Assembly (NCBI RefSeq): GCF_013141725.1
Contig: NZ_WHNZ01000018.1
Span: forward strand, 1 to 64,000
Reading direction: 5' to 3'
DNA from: Paenibacillus planticolens
GTDB taxonomy: Bacteria > Bacillota > Bacilli > Paenibacillales > NBRC-103111
DNA length: 64,000 bases
Positions 11,175-19,510 of the stretch are shown piece after piece (positions within the stretch are counted from its first letter, which is position 1; every line of letters begins with the position of its first letter). The notes beneath the pieces are model-generated. The model saw only the letters and a list, made by a program, of their open reading frames with translations. It made no database searches and was not told the origin of the DNA. Position numbers and translations under genes: made by a program.

Positions 11175-12213
11175 CGGTGTCTACCTCCTCTTCCGCTTTG
11201 CCGCTCTCTTCAGCAGGCTCGTCCGTCGTCAGCTTGAGGAAAATATCCTCTAAGCTGAGGCTTTCCCGCTTCATTTCAAGAATCGGATAGCCTGCGCCAG
11301 CCAGGCGGAAGAACAGATCCTCCCGGATATCGGAACGATCCGCTGAGGTAACGAGCAGCTTCACGGACTCCGCTTTAGGCAATTCCGCTGCCGTATCCGC
11401 TTCAACCTCAGCGGCTGCTTCCACTGCCGGAGCTCCAGCCGAAGCATCCAGCTCCTTGACCGACGCAACCGTTCCCAGGCTGCGCAGCTCGGTCAAAATC
11501 CGCTCGCGAGGTCCCTTGACCTCGAGCGACACCTCGAACGTCTCGCCCATCGTGCGGCCGAGATTCTCAGGACGCTCGTCGAGCACGACGCGGCCTTGGT
11601 TAATAATGAGAACGCGGTTACAAATCGCGTTAATTTCCGGTAAAATGTGCGTGCTCAGCAGCACCGTGTGATTTTCGCCCAGCTCATGAATCAGCTGGCG
11701 GATTTCAATGATCTGCTTCGGATCGAGGCCTGACGTAGGCTCGTCCAGAATGAGCAGATCCGGTTGGTGCAGAATCGCCTGCGCGAGGCCTAAGCGCTGC
11801 TTGTAGCCCTTGGAAAGCGAGCGTATGATTTGCTTCTCGCGACCTTGCAAACCGAGCTTGTCGATCGCTTCGCCGACGCGCAGTTTTTGCTCCCGTGCCG
11901 GTACATCGCGAAGGTTCGCGATAAAGCGCAGGTACGATTGCACCGTCATCTCCGGATAGAGCGGCGGCGTTTCCGGCAAGTAGCCGATTTTGCGGCGCGC
12001 TTTCTTCGGATTGTCCGCCATGGAGTGGCCATCCACCAAGATTTGGCCGTGCGTCGGATTCAAGTAACCCGTGATCATGCGCATTGTCGTTGTTTTGCCA
12101 GCACCGTTAGGCCCTAAAAAGCCAACGATTTCACCGCGCTGCATCGAGAAGTCGATGTTATGTACGCCGCGATCATTTTCGTACAGCTTGCTGACCTGTT
12201 TGACCTCAAGCAT
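11167..12213 (-). CDS. ABC transporter ATP-binding protein
   Basis: About 348 residues. Walker A GPNGAGKTT, Q-loop LPETPPLYPEMTV, signature LSKGYKQRLGLAQAI, Walker B LLILDEPTSGLDP and the switch His (LLSTHILPE) are intact. The C-terminal third has an Ala/Glu-rich insert (AGAPAVEAAAEVEAD) and an acidic tail. The domain layout matches DRA-type ATPases of ABC-2 exporters. The start is taken at 12213, where MLEVKQVSKLY begins the fold and GGGGGA precedes it; ATGs a few codons further up are possible. First gene of the cluster. Confidence 0.88.
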   Translation of the reverse strand: MLEVKQVSKLYENDRGVHNIDFSMQRGEIVGFLGPNGAGKTTTMRMITGYLNPTHGQILVDGHSMADNPKKARRKIGYLPETPPLYPEMTVQSYLRFIANLRDVPAREQKLRVGEAIDKLGLQGREKQIIRSLSKGYKQRLGLAQAILHQPDLLILDEPTSGLDPKQIIEIRQLIHELGENHTVLLSTHILPEINAICNRVLIINQGRVVLDERPENLGRTMGETFEVSLEVKGPRERILTELRSLGTVASVKELDASAGAPAVEAAAEVEADTAAELPKAESVKLLVTSADRSDIREDLFFRLAGAGYPILEMKRESLSLEDIFLKLTTDEPAEESGKAEEEVDTDA

Positions 12214-12497
12214 CCAAGATCCCCCATTCATTCTTTCGTTCATACTAATCATCATCACTATACCCGTGGAACAATAAACCAACCTTAAGCAAATCTGAAA
12301 AATACATTAAAAAATTGTGTCCAAATTGTGAATGAAACGGGCTGTTTAGACCTTTATTTTAGTCTAAACCAGCAAAAGTTAAGTTAAACACGGAGAATAA
12401 AATACTTCTGCGTAGGGCAAGCGCGATAGGACCGAGCTGCATGGCGGAGTGGGTTGGTCAGAGCAACGAAGGTTAAGCGTGCTGACCGGCTATCTAG
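12214..12497. other. Gap upstream of the ABC cluster, no gene seen
   Basis: Presumably holds the promoter of the leftward ABC cluster, but I cannot assign -35/-10 elements with confidence. The string AGTTAAGTTAAA near 12376 recurs near 12855, upstream of the second 177-bp repeat, so the duplication may extend beyond the core unit. Confidence 0.35.
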
Positions 12498-12674
12498 GGA
12501 ACTACAGTCCGCTATTTTCGCGATATGCGGGGTTTTCGCTGATTATGGGGAACTACAGGGCCTTATTCTCTGAATTGGGCGGAACTTCAGCCCAGGAGGT
12601 GGAAATAGAGGATCATAGTTCCCCCTATTACCTCAACAGGTCGAGTTTCGCAGAAATAGCGCCCTGTAGTTCCC
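12498..12674. repeat. Interspersed repeat family I, copy 1 (177 bp)
   Basis: Starts GGAACTACAGTCCGCTATTT and ends with AAATAGCGCCCTGTAGTTCC, an inverted repeat of about 24 bases with few mismatches. Inside are a second GGGGAACTACAGGGCC block and a GGAAATAGAGGATCATAGTTCCCC block. Nearly identical over its whole length to 12890-13066. No coding capacity. Confidence 0.85.
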
Positions 12675-12889
12675 CCAACGCTTCCCGAGGGACAGTTGAG
12701 TTGGATAGATATGTGAGGGGGCCGGAATCCCCTCAATAACTTAGCTTGTTTAGGAGCGTTCTATCAGCGACTTTTGACGGGTTGAGAGATTAGCAACGCG
12801 AATACTCCGCGTTACTATGCTGCATTGCGGAGCGGCATACGTCAGCACGGCGAAAGTTAAGTTAAAGTCAGCCGCCTGGCCGTCTTTGA

Positions 12890-13066
12890 GGAACTACAGT
12901 CCGCTATTTTCGCAATAAGCGGGGTTTTCGCTGATTATGGGGAACTACAGGGCCCTATTCCCCTGAATTGGGCGGAACTTCTGCCCAGGAGGTGGAAATA
13001 GAGGATCAAGTTCCCCCTATTACCTCAACAGGTCGAGTTTCGCAGAAATAGTGCCCTGTAGTTCCC
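12890..13066. repeat. Interspersed repeat family I, copy 2 (177 bp)
   Basis: Same length and block order as 12498-12674, about 390 bases downstream in the same orientation, with only scattered substitutions. The intervening 12675-12889 has no gene. Confidence 0.85.
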
Positions 13067-13114
13067 ATCGCATCAGGATGCAGGTGGGAGACACGTGTCG
13101 GGACAGGAAGGGCG

Positions 13115-13157
13115 AATAAAAAAAACAGACCATAAACGGCATCCGTCTATGGTCTAT
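13115..13157 (-). terminator. Terminator of the U32 gene
   Basis: On the minus strand AGACCATAGACGG, loop ATG, CCGTTTATGGTCT (13127-13155) is followed by eight or more T. A classic strong intrinsic terminator 12 bases past the U32 stop. Confidence 0.9.
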
Positions 13158-13168
13158 TATTCGACAAT

Positions 13169-15712
13169 TTATTTCACCAATTGACCGCGGGTAACGCCCA
13201 ACTGATTCGTGGCTTTCAGGGAACGCCACACTTGCGTACCGCTGATTTCTCCGTTAATCGCACGGCGGTACAAGCCCAGAATCTCATGCACCTTGTCCGG
13301 CGCTTCTTCAAGAAACTCCACGCGGAAGGAACGAATGCCCAGATCCATGAAATGGTTCAAATATTCCGCACCGGATTGATCGACGGCATTGTAAACCGTA
13401 TTGCGGCAGCCTTCATCCACGCGCACGGGATGCGACATGCCGACGCGGTCCTGTAAAGACACGTGATGGTCTTCGCAAGGACGTCCGCAGTTCGTAAAGT
13501 CCGTCCCTTCGCTCAAGAACGTACAGTACACGCAGTGCTCCGTGTGGAACATCGGCATATGCTGATGAATGACAACTTCTAGCTTGGAAGTTTCAGCGCG
13601 GCGAAGCAGATCGACCATTTGTTGAATGTTCAAATCGTAAGAAGGCGTAACCTTCGACAGACCTGCTTCCATGAACAAGGAGGCTGTTTTGTGATTAGCT
13701 ACATTCAAGGAAAAATCACCGATAAGCTGAGGCTTAGGGCCATTCGGATGCTCCAGCTGATGCTTCAAGAAGAAGTAGGCTGCGCCTGTATTCCGAATTA
13801 GCACGGCATCAGGGTTAAGCTTTAGAATATTGTTAAAATAGCCCGTTTCCCCCGGCATATGAATTCTCGGCGTCGCCAAGGCGATTTTGCGCCCGGCCGC
13901 ATGCACCGCTTCAACAGCCGCAGGGAACTGCTTAATAAATTCGAAATCTGCGTAAATCAACTGAACGTCGTCCGTTTCGAGCACAGCCTTCACCTGATCC
14001 AGGTTGCGGCAAAGTGCCGTAAGGTGCACGCTGCTGCGATCCGCCAAGGACAGCGCAGGCGCTTGCCCCGCAGCTTGACGCTCTGCAACAGGCTGCGGCA
14101 CATCGTCATAGACGCCGACCTCACGCTTCATGTACGCACGCGGCTTCTGTCGCTCGTCTTCCATAAGCTCTACTGCGCTACGGCGCATAGCGTTAAGTTC
14201 GCGCATCGGCACGATCAGCTCGCCATTCAACTGCACATCGAGCTCGCTAAGCGCATAAATCGTGCCGCCAAGGCGACCGAACTGCTCGGTGAAGAGCTGC
14301 TCGTCCATCGGTCTTTTCTCCGCGCGCACAAGCGGAAGCTCGGATTGTACGAAGACGGTGTGACCGCCCTGCACATCGGTCCACCAGCTTTTCAGCGGCT
14401 CGCCTTCTGTGCCGGTAATCTTGATGCTAACCGGGAACGTCCGGTAAGGCTTATCGGTCTCGAACGTCTGGCGCAGACGTTTGTCCAAGTGCGGATCGTT
14501 CGTTTTCCAGATCCGGTCGCCAACGTGCAGACGGCTAAGGTCCACATCATTGCGTCCCGCAATGATTTCGATGATGCCCCCCTCGGCTTCGCCTTCGATT
14601 TTCTCGCCTTTGCGGCGCAAATCGTAGATACGGCCGCCTTCTTCCTTCTTCGTCGGATCTCCGGCATCGAAAACGATCCCGTCCCCGCGCTTGATCGGCG
14701 CCTCAAGCTCACAAACGACACCGTCGCGTAGAATCTGCTTCACGCGGCCCACAAATACCCCGCGGCTCTTCGGAAACGTACCGTCGACGAGCTGTTTATT
14801 GTTGGTTCCGTTCAAGAAACCAACCGTGAAGCCGCGCGAGAAGCTTTGCTGCAGCTCGCGAACTTCCTCTTTCGACGGACGAGCGTCCACGCCATCGAAA
14901 TAACGGTCAATCGCACTGCGGTATTTGCTCACGACGTTAGCTACGTATTCAGGGGTTTTCAGACGCCCTTCAATTTTGAAAGAGCACACGCCTGCTTCAA
15001 TCAATTCAGGCACGATTTCAATAGCCGCCAAATCCTTCGGCGACAATAAATACGCCACGTCGCCCATCGGCTTTTGCACGCCATCGATCATCAAGTCATA
15101 CGGCAAACGGCAGGCCTGTGCGCATTCCCCGCGGTTGGCGGAGCGGCCGCCCCACATTTCGGAAGTCAGACATTGGCCCGAGTAGGACACGCAAAGCGCG
15201 CCATGCACGAACACTTCCATCGGAAGCTTGGCTTGGTCTCCGATTTGTTTAATTTGTTTCAAATTATTTTCGCGTCCCAATACGACCCGTTCGATATCGA
15301 AGGGCTTCGTAAATTCAACCGCCTCAGGCGATGTAATCGTCATCTGCGTTGAACCGTGAATCGGGAAATCCGGGGAGATTTCACGAATCATTTTCACAAG
15401 ACCAAGATCTTGTACGATAACTGCATCTACTCCCGCATCTACACAAGCTTCAATTAATTGCTTCGCTTCGCTTAGCTCTTCCTCAAATACTAGAATATTA
15501 AAGGTCAGAAAGCCCTTAACGCCATATAGATGAAGGAACGACATAATATCCGGCAGCTCAGCCATCGTGAAATTGTGCGCGCGCGCTCTAGCATTAAATT
15601 TCTCCACACCAAAAAATACGGCATCCGCCCCATTGGCAACAGCCGCTCTCAAACAATCCCAGTCCCCCGCAGGGGCTAACAATTCTATATCTTCTCTGCG
15701 TATCGTACGCAT
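13169..15712 (-). CDS. U32-family peptidase/RNA hydroxylation protein (RlhA-like) with DUF3656
   Basis: About 847 residues. The N-terminal U32 TIM-barrel runs from ELLAPAGDWDCLRAAVANGAD, with VHGALCVSYSGQC, the NRGECAQACRLPY cysteine cluster and FKIEGRLKTPEYVANVV. A DUF3656-type collagenase-like middle region follows. A second barrel-like region carries the cysteines CVYCTF and NCGRPCEDH. In E. coli, U32 proteins of this type (RlhA, TrhP) hydroxylate cytidine or uridine in RNA and need prephenate and iron; by homology this one probably modifies rRNA or tRNA rather than being a protease. The ATG at 15712 follows AAAGGAT; a TTG at 15730 is the alternative. Single gene with its own terminator. 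Confidence 0.85.
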   Translation of the reverse strand: MRTIRREDIELLAPAGDWDCLRAAVANGADAVFFGVEKFNARARAHNFTMAELPDIMSFLHLYGVKGFLTFNILVFEEELSEAKQLIEACVDAGVDAVIVQDLGLVKMIREISPDFPIHGSTQMTITSPEAVEFTKPFDIERVVLGRENNLKQIKQIGDQAKLPMEVFVHGALCVSYSGQCLTSEMWGGRSANRGECAQACRLPYDLMIDGVQKPMGDVAYLLSPKDLAAIEIVPELIEAGVCSFKIEGRLKTPEYVANVVSKYRSAIDRYFDGVDARPSKEEVRELQQSFSRGFTVGFLNGTNNKQLVDGTFPKSRGVFVGRVKQILRDGVVCELEAPIKRGDGIVFDAGDPTKKEEGGRIYDLRRKGEKIEGEAEGGIIEIIAGRNDVDLSRLHVGDRIWKTNDPHLDKRLRQTFETDKPYRTFPVSIKITGTEGEPLKSWWTDVQGGHTVFVQSELPLVRAEKRPMDEQLFTEQFGRLGGTIYALSELDVQLNGELIVPMRELNAMRRSAVELMEDERQKPRAYMKREVGVYDDVPQPVAERQAAGQAPALSLADRSSVHLTALCRNLDQVKAVLETDDVQLIYADFEFIKQFPAAVEAVHAAGRKIALATPRIHMPGETGYFNNILKLNPDAVLIRNTGAAYFFLKHQLEHPNGPKPQLIGDFSLNVANHKTASLFMEAGLSKVTPSYDLNIQQMVDLLRRAETSKLEVVIHQHMPMFHTEHCVYCTFLSEGTDFTNCGRPCEDHHVSLQDRVGMSHPVRVDEGCRNTVYNAVDQSGAEYLNHFMDLGIRSFRVEFLEEAPDKVHEILGLYRRAINGEISGTQVWRSLKATNQLGVTRGQLVK

Positions 15713-15886
15713 GGCAGCAAATCCTTTCAATAATAGATCCTCGGGTAACCCTCAAAGTCTTCTCTTTAGTGTAACAGAAACGATAGGTAGGAATCTAGGG
15801 CGCGAGCAATTCCAAACCCAGCCAATATCCGACAACCTCCGCATAATTGGAAAACCTTACCTAGTTGCCTGCCGGCCCTTTAAAAG

Positions 15887-15915
15887 TTAACAAACTTACC
15901 CATGAATGCTATAAT
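15887..15915 (+). promoter_or_regulatory. Sigma-A promoter of the Dlt-like operon
   Basis: TTAACA (15887-15892), a 17-base spacer and a perfect TATAAT (15910-15915) lie 39 bases upstream of the FG-GAP gene start. The -35 matches TTGACA at 5 of 6 positions. Confidence 0.75.
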
Positions 15916-15954
15916 ATCAAGGATAGTGACCTTTTTAGCAATTGAGGGATCCTT

Positions 15955-18900
15955 TTGATTTTGTCGAAAATACGTATTTTAAAAATGGTTATCGTATTAG
16001 GCCTCGGTTTCCTGTTGGTAGTGGGCCTGCTTCTATTTTTGCCAAAAACAGAGGAAACCAAGCTCCTCTATGCAACAAGCGGTGATTCTTACGACACGGC
16101 GGCTTATGGAAACTTTGAGCAAACCTTGCAGGCCGGCATTTCCATCGATAAACAGAAGCTAGCGGCTTTATCCGCCAGAAAGCTGAGTGCTTACGATGCG
16201 ATTTATCTGGACCCTGCTCTTGCGCAAGATGCCGCATGGACGGAACAAACGGCGAAGCTCACAAGCTATGTGAAGCAAGGCGGGCATTTGCTGGCCGAAA
16301 ATGGGTTTGCTGCCCGCTTACCGCTCGATTTCCTTGGTGCTACGGAGCTCGTTGACTTGCAGAAGGTGCCGCTTACAAGTGTTGGCGCACCGCAATTGGC
16401 CGCGAATATGCAAAGCCTCAGCTTTCCCAAGGTTTCTATGAATCTGCAAGGCTTGCAGACAACCTTTCAATTGTTTACCGAAAGCTATCTCAAGCATCAC
16501 ACGATGGAAGACCTTCCAGGCTTTCATATGGGATATGGCTTTATACCGTCCACGGGACAGACGCTTGTGGCGATGAACGTATCCGGCAAACCTGTCTCAC
16601 TGGCTATGCACAATCGTGTGGGGAAAGGCAGCGTGCTGATCTCCAGCAATTTTTTGCCTAACCGCTATTTCCCAACGGGATACGATATGCAGAGCGGCGC
16701 TGATCCGGGTTTAGGCTTCGCTCAGTTGGCTGCCAAATATCAAGCCGCAGGCAAAACGACGCCAGGGACGACATACTTTAACAAAAGAGCTTTACCGCTT
16801 GACCCTTACTTTAACTTTGATTTCGCAGCGGCCAACATGCAGTACCGCAGTGAGCTGCTCTCCTATGTAGCGAAAGAAACGCTGGGCTACAGCGTGCGTA
16901 AGATCCTTGGCCCGTATGGCAGGCCAGCTATGGCCTTTCAGAATCACTTCGAGGCGATGCCGGCCATCCAGCAAAAAGACGGCATCGCCTGGGCTGAGGA
17001 GCTCAAAAAGTATAACGAGATCCCGTCGTTCACCCTCGTACGCAATGCCTTCTATTGGGGGCAATGGCGAGAGAGCTTGACGGTGCAGCTCAACACCGGA
17101 ACGAACGCGCAGCCGAAGTTCGTCGGGGAGCTGCCTGGCTCCGGCTACGCGAGCGGGCTGCACGTGATGTCTGCCGGCAAGCCGCTGCGGCAGGCGCTAT
17201 TCCCGCAATATCGCGATCTGTCGAGCGCGATCGAACTGCCTTACCGCGCGTACCCGGCCGCCGCGGATTTGAACGGCGACGGCCGCACCGATTTGCTGGC
17301 CGGCAGCGCGGACGGATTCGTGTACGTCTACACGAATCAAGGGGCCGATACGGCGGCATACGCGAGCGAGCCGCCGCCTGAGGGCATGGCGCTGCCGGAC
17401 ACGTTCGGCGCGCCGCAGAAGCTGCTGCTGGAGTCCGGCGTGCCGCTCCAGCTCAGCCCTTACAGTACCGTTCACGCCGCAGACGTGAACGGGGACGGCC
17501 GCCCGGACCTCATCGTCTCCGACGAGTCCGGGGCCGTGTATGTGCTGCCGCAGCTTGCAAGCGGCAGGTTCGGGAAGCCCGCGGCGGTTCTCGCGGGCGG
17601 GAAAGCGCTGCAGCTGCCCGGAGGGCCTGCAGCGCCGCTCGTCGCCGATATGGACGGCGACGGCAAGCTTGACCTCGTCCTGGGCGGAGCCGATGGACGA
17701 GTGTGGCTCTTCAAGGGCCGCAGCGCAGCGGCCCTTGCCTTAGACGCAGGCAGCGTGATCTTTACGCTGCCGCGCAACGCCGCGTACGCTGCGCCAGCCG
17801 CACGCGACATGAACGGCGACGGCCGACTCGATCTCGTGGTCGGCAGCAGCGACGGGGACCTGCAGGTGTATCTGCAAAGCGCCGATGGCGCTTGGACGAA
17901 TGCGGGGCCCCTGGAAGGCACAACGTTAAACCAAGTCGGCAATCACGCGTTGGTAGCCGGACATAATTCCGTTCCGCTTTGGTTGGATCTCAATCACGAC
18001 GGCAAAGACGATCTCGTCGTCGGGGGCATCGAATTCGGGTCCCCCGTAGCCATTGACGATCCGCAGTTTCCTTATCAAGCCGAGCTTAAAGAGTTCATCC
18101 AATATGCGCGCGATAACCATTTGGACTTAGATCCGCACGTGTTCGTGCATAATTTCAAAAACGCCGGGCAAGAACAGGCTGAGATTGCCTTGCATAAGCA
18201 AGCCTTCGCCAAGCTAGGCATTCCTTGGCTCCATCCCGGCACGAATCAGCACACATGGCGCGTGAATAACGAAGATCATCAGCAAACGCTGCGAAGCGAA
18301 GAGCAGAGCGGAATGTGGTATAACTTCGGCTTCCTGCCGTCGGAATCGCCGGTCATCGCCCGTCCGGAGTCGATATGGTCGCTGCCTTTCCTGCTGCAGG
18401 ACAAGCAAGGCAGCACAGAGCGCACGATGCTGATTCATACGCCGACACCGGTGCTGCGAACAGGCGACTATGCTACGACGGATGTGTTTGAATCTATGGT
18501 AAAGCTGGATATGCCGATTGATTATTTCGAGCACATCGAGTACCATTTTCCCGTACCGTCCAAAGTTGCTGATTTAACGCAGTTCGCTGACTATTTTGAC
18601 AAGCTTCGTACGAAGCATGACTATAATTTCATGACCGAGAAACAAATGGCCAAATCCTTCTTGAACACAATGAAAAGCGAAGTTCGGATTAGCCAATCAT
18701 GGGCTTTCTATTTATGGGACAGGCTCAAAGATCGTTTAGCCGGCGGCAGTCCGCACTTCCATGCAACCTTGACGCCGAATGCGTCGGGAGTGCCTGGCCT
18801 TGCTGATGAGTATGCCGGAACACTCGGAGTCGTCGTCGAGAAAGGCGAGAAGCTGGCCTTATATTCCCTGCAAAGCGACTCAGACACGTACACAACGATA

Positions 18901-19191
18901 GACAACCGCTTCTATGTAGGATTGGTTAAGCCAACCGCCATTGGCATTGCACCGGCCAAAGAACGGCTGCACATTGTGCGCGCTAATGTACCTTTTGAGC
19001 TGACAGGGCAAGGATCTGCCCGCCAATTGGTACTGAAAGCAGCCGGCTTGCAGCAGGTAAAGTTGTATAGTCCTACGGAACTTGAATTCGCAGGCGATGC
19101 CAAGATCGATTATGATGCCGTGAACCATCTATATACCATTACCCGCTATGGGGATACAACAACGATATCTTTCACCAACAAAGCACAGTGA
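15955..19191 (+). CDS. Large membrane-anchored FG-GAP/VCBS repeat protein
   Basis: A 1078-residue protein with one N-terminal membrane helix (about residues 9-28) and a very large external part. Residues about 35-130 resemble a GATase-like/ThuA-like fold (AYDAIYLDPALAQ, YVKQGGHLLAENGF). Residues about 430-690 carry five FG-GAP repeats with calcium-binding DxNxDGxxD loops near 438, 510, 565, 619 and 677. Residues about 700-950 (DPHVFVHNFKN, PWLHPGTNQHTW) look like a polysaccharide deacetylase or glycosidase-type barrel, which is a tentative call. DNA of the FG-GAP part is markedly more GC-rich than the rest. The start is TTG at 15955 with GAGGGA upstream. First gene of the Dlt-like operon; it may bind or process the polymer that the downstream genes modify. 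Confidence 0.8.
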   Translation: MILSKIRILKMVIVLGLGFLLVVGLLLFLPKTEETKLLYATSGDSYDTAAYGNFEQTLQAGISIDKQKLAALSARKLSAYDAIYLDPALAQDAAWTEQTAKLTSYVKQGGHLLAENGFAARLPLDFLGATELVDLQKVPLTSVGAPQLAANMQSLSFPKVSMNLQGLQTTFQLFTESYLKHHTMEDLPGFHMGYGFIPSTGQTLVAMNVSGKPVSLAMHNRVGKGSVLISSNFLPNRYFPTGYDMQSGADPGLGFAQLAAKYQAAGKTTPGTTYFNKRALPLDPYFNFDFAAANMQYRSELLSYVAKETLGYSVRKILGPYGRPAMAFQNHFEAMPAIQQKDGIAWAEELKKYNEIPSFTLVRNAFYWGQWRESLTVQLNTGTNAQPKFVGELPGSGYASGLHVMSAGKPLRQALFPQYRDLSSAIELPYRAYPAAADLNGDGRTDLLAGSADGFVYVYTNQGADTAAYASEPPPEGMALPDTFGAPQKLLLESGVPLQLSPYSTVHAADVNGDGRPDLIVSDESGAVYVLPQLASGRFGKPAAVLAGGKALQLPGGPAAPLVADMDGDGKLDLVLGGADGRVWLFKGRSAAALALDAGSVIFTLPRNAAYAAPAARDMNGDGRLDLVVGSSDGDLQVYLQSADGAWTNAGPLEGTTLNQVGNHALVAGHNSVPLWLDLNHDGKDDLVVGGIEFGSPVAIDDPQFPYQAELKEFIQYARDNHLDLDPHVFVHNFKNAGQEQAEIALHKQAFAKLGIPWLHPGTNQHTWRVNNEDHQQTLRSEEQSGMWYNFGFLPSESPVIARPESIWSLPFLLQDKQGSTERTMLIHTPTPVLRTGDYATTDVFESMVKLDMPIDYFEHIEYHFPVPSKVADLTQFADYFDKLRTKHDYNFMTEKQMAKSFLNTMKSEVRISQSWAFYLWDRLKDRLAGGSPHFHATLTPNASGVPGLADEYAGTLGVVVEKGEKLALYSLQSDSDTYTTIDNRFYVGLVKPTAIGIAPAKERLHIVRANVPFELTGQGSARQLVLKAAGLQQVKLYSPTELEFAGDAKIDYDAVNHLYTITRYGDTTTISFTNKAQ

Positions 19192-19246
19192 CACTTTCTG
19201 CTTTCTAGGCAGCATTACATTTCAATAAACCAGGAGGCTTTCCCAC

Positions 19247-19504
19247 ATGTCTAACGAAGACTTGCTAGCGCAGCTTGAACAGCATATTCGCGAGCGTTAT
19301 GAAATTGCCGAGGACGATGACGATTTCGGCGTTGATGTTCACTTGTTCGATTACGGGTTTATCGATTCCATTGGCGCTACGGCGCTCATCGCCCACATTG
19401 AGAAGACGTATAACATCCAAGTGACGAACCAAGATCTCATGCTGTACTCCATGAATACGGTGAGCGAAATTGCCGATTTTATTTCCAAGAAGACTGCGAG
19501 GTAA
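19247..19504 (+). CDS. Acyl carrier protein (DltC-like)
   Basis: An 85-residue acidic carrier protein. DYGFIDSIGATALIAHIE contains the conserved Asp-Ser where phosphopantetheine is attached (Ser41). The four-helix carrier fold fits the length and spacing. It starts after AGGAGG, 55 bases past the FG-GAP gene, and is followed 6 bases later by the ligase gene. By context it should be loaded with an amino acid by that ligase and deliver it to the MBOAT protein, as DltC does with D-alanine. The ligase-carrier link is inference from adjacency and from known aaRS-like ligases. Confidence 0.88.
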   Translation: MSNEDLLAQLEQHIRERYEIAEDDDDFGVDVHLFDYGFIDSIGATALIAHIEKTYNIQVTNQDLMLYSMNTVSEIADFISKKTAR

Positions 19505-19510
19505 CATCTC

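Noticed and set aside
12449..12739. 96-codon plus-strand frame
   Set aside because: Falls on the 177-bp repeat and its flanks; no homologous frame is kept in copy 2, so coding is unlikely.
13859..14731. 290-codon plus-strand open frame
   Set aside because: Antisense to the conserved U32 gene; composition is Arg/His/Leu-rich as expected of an antisense frame.
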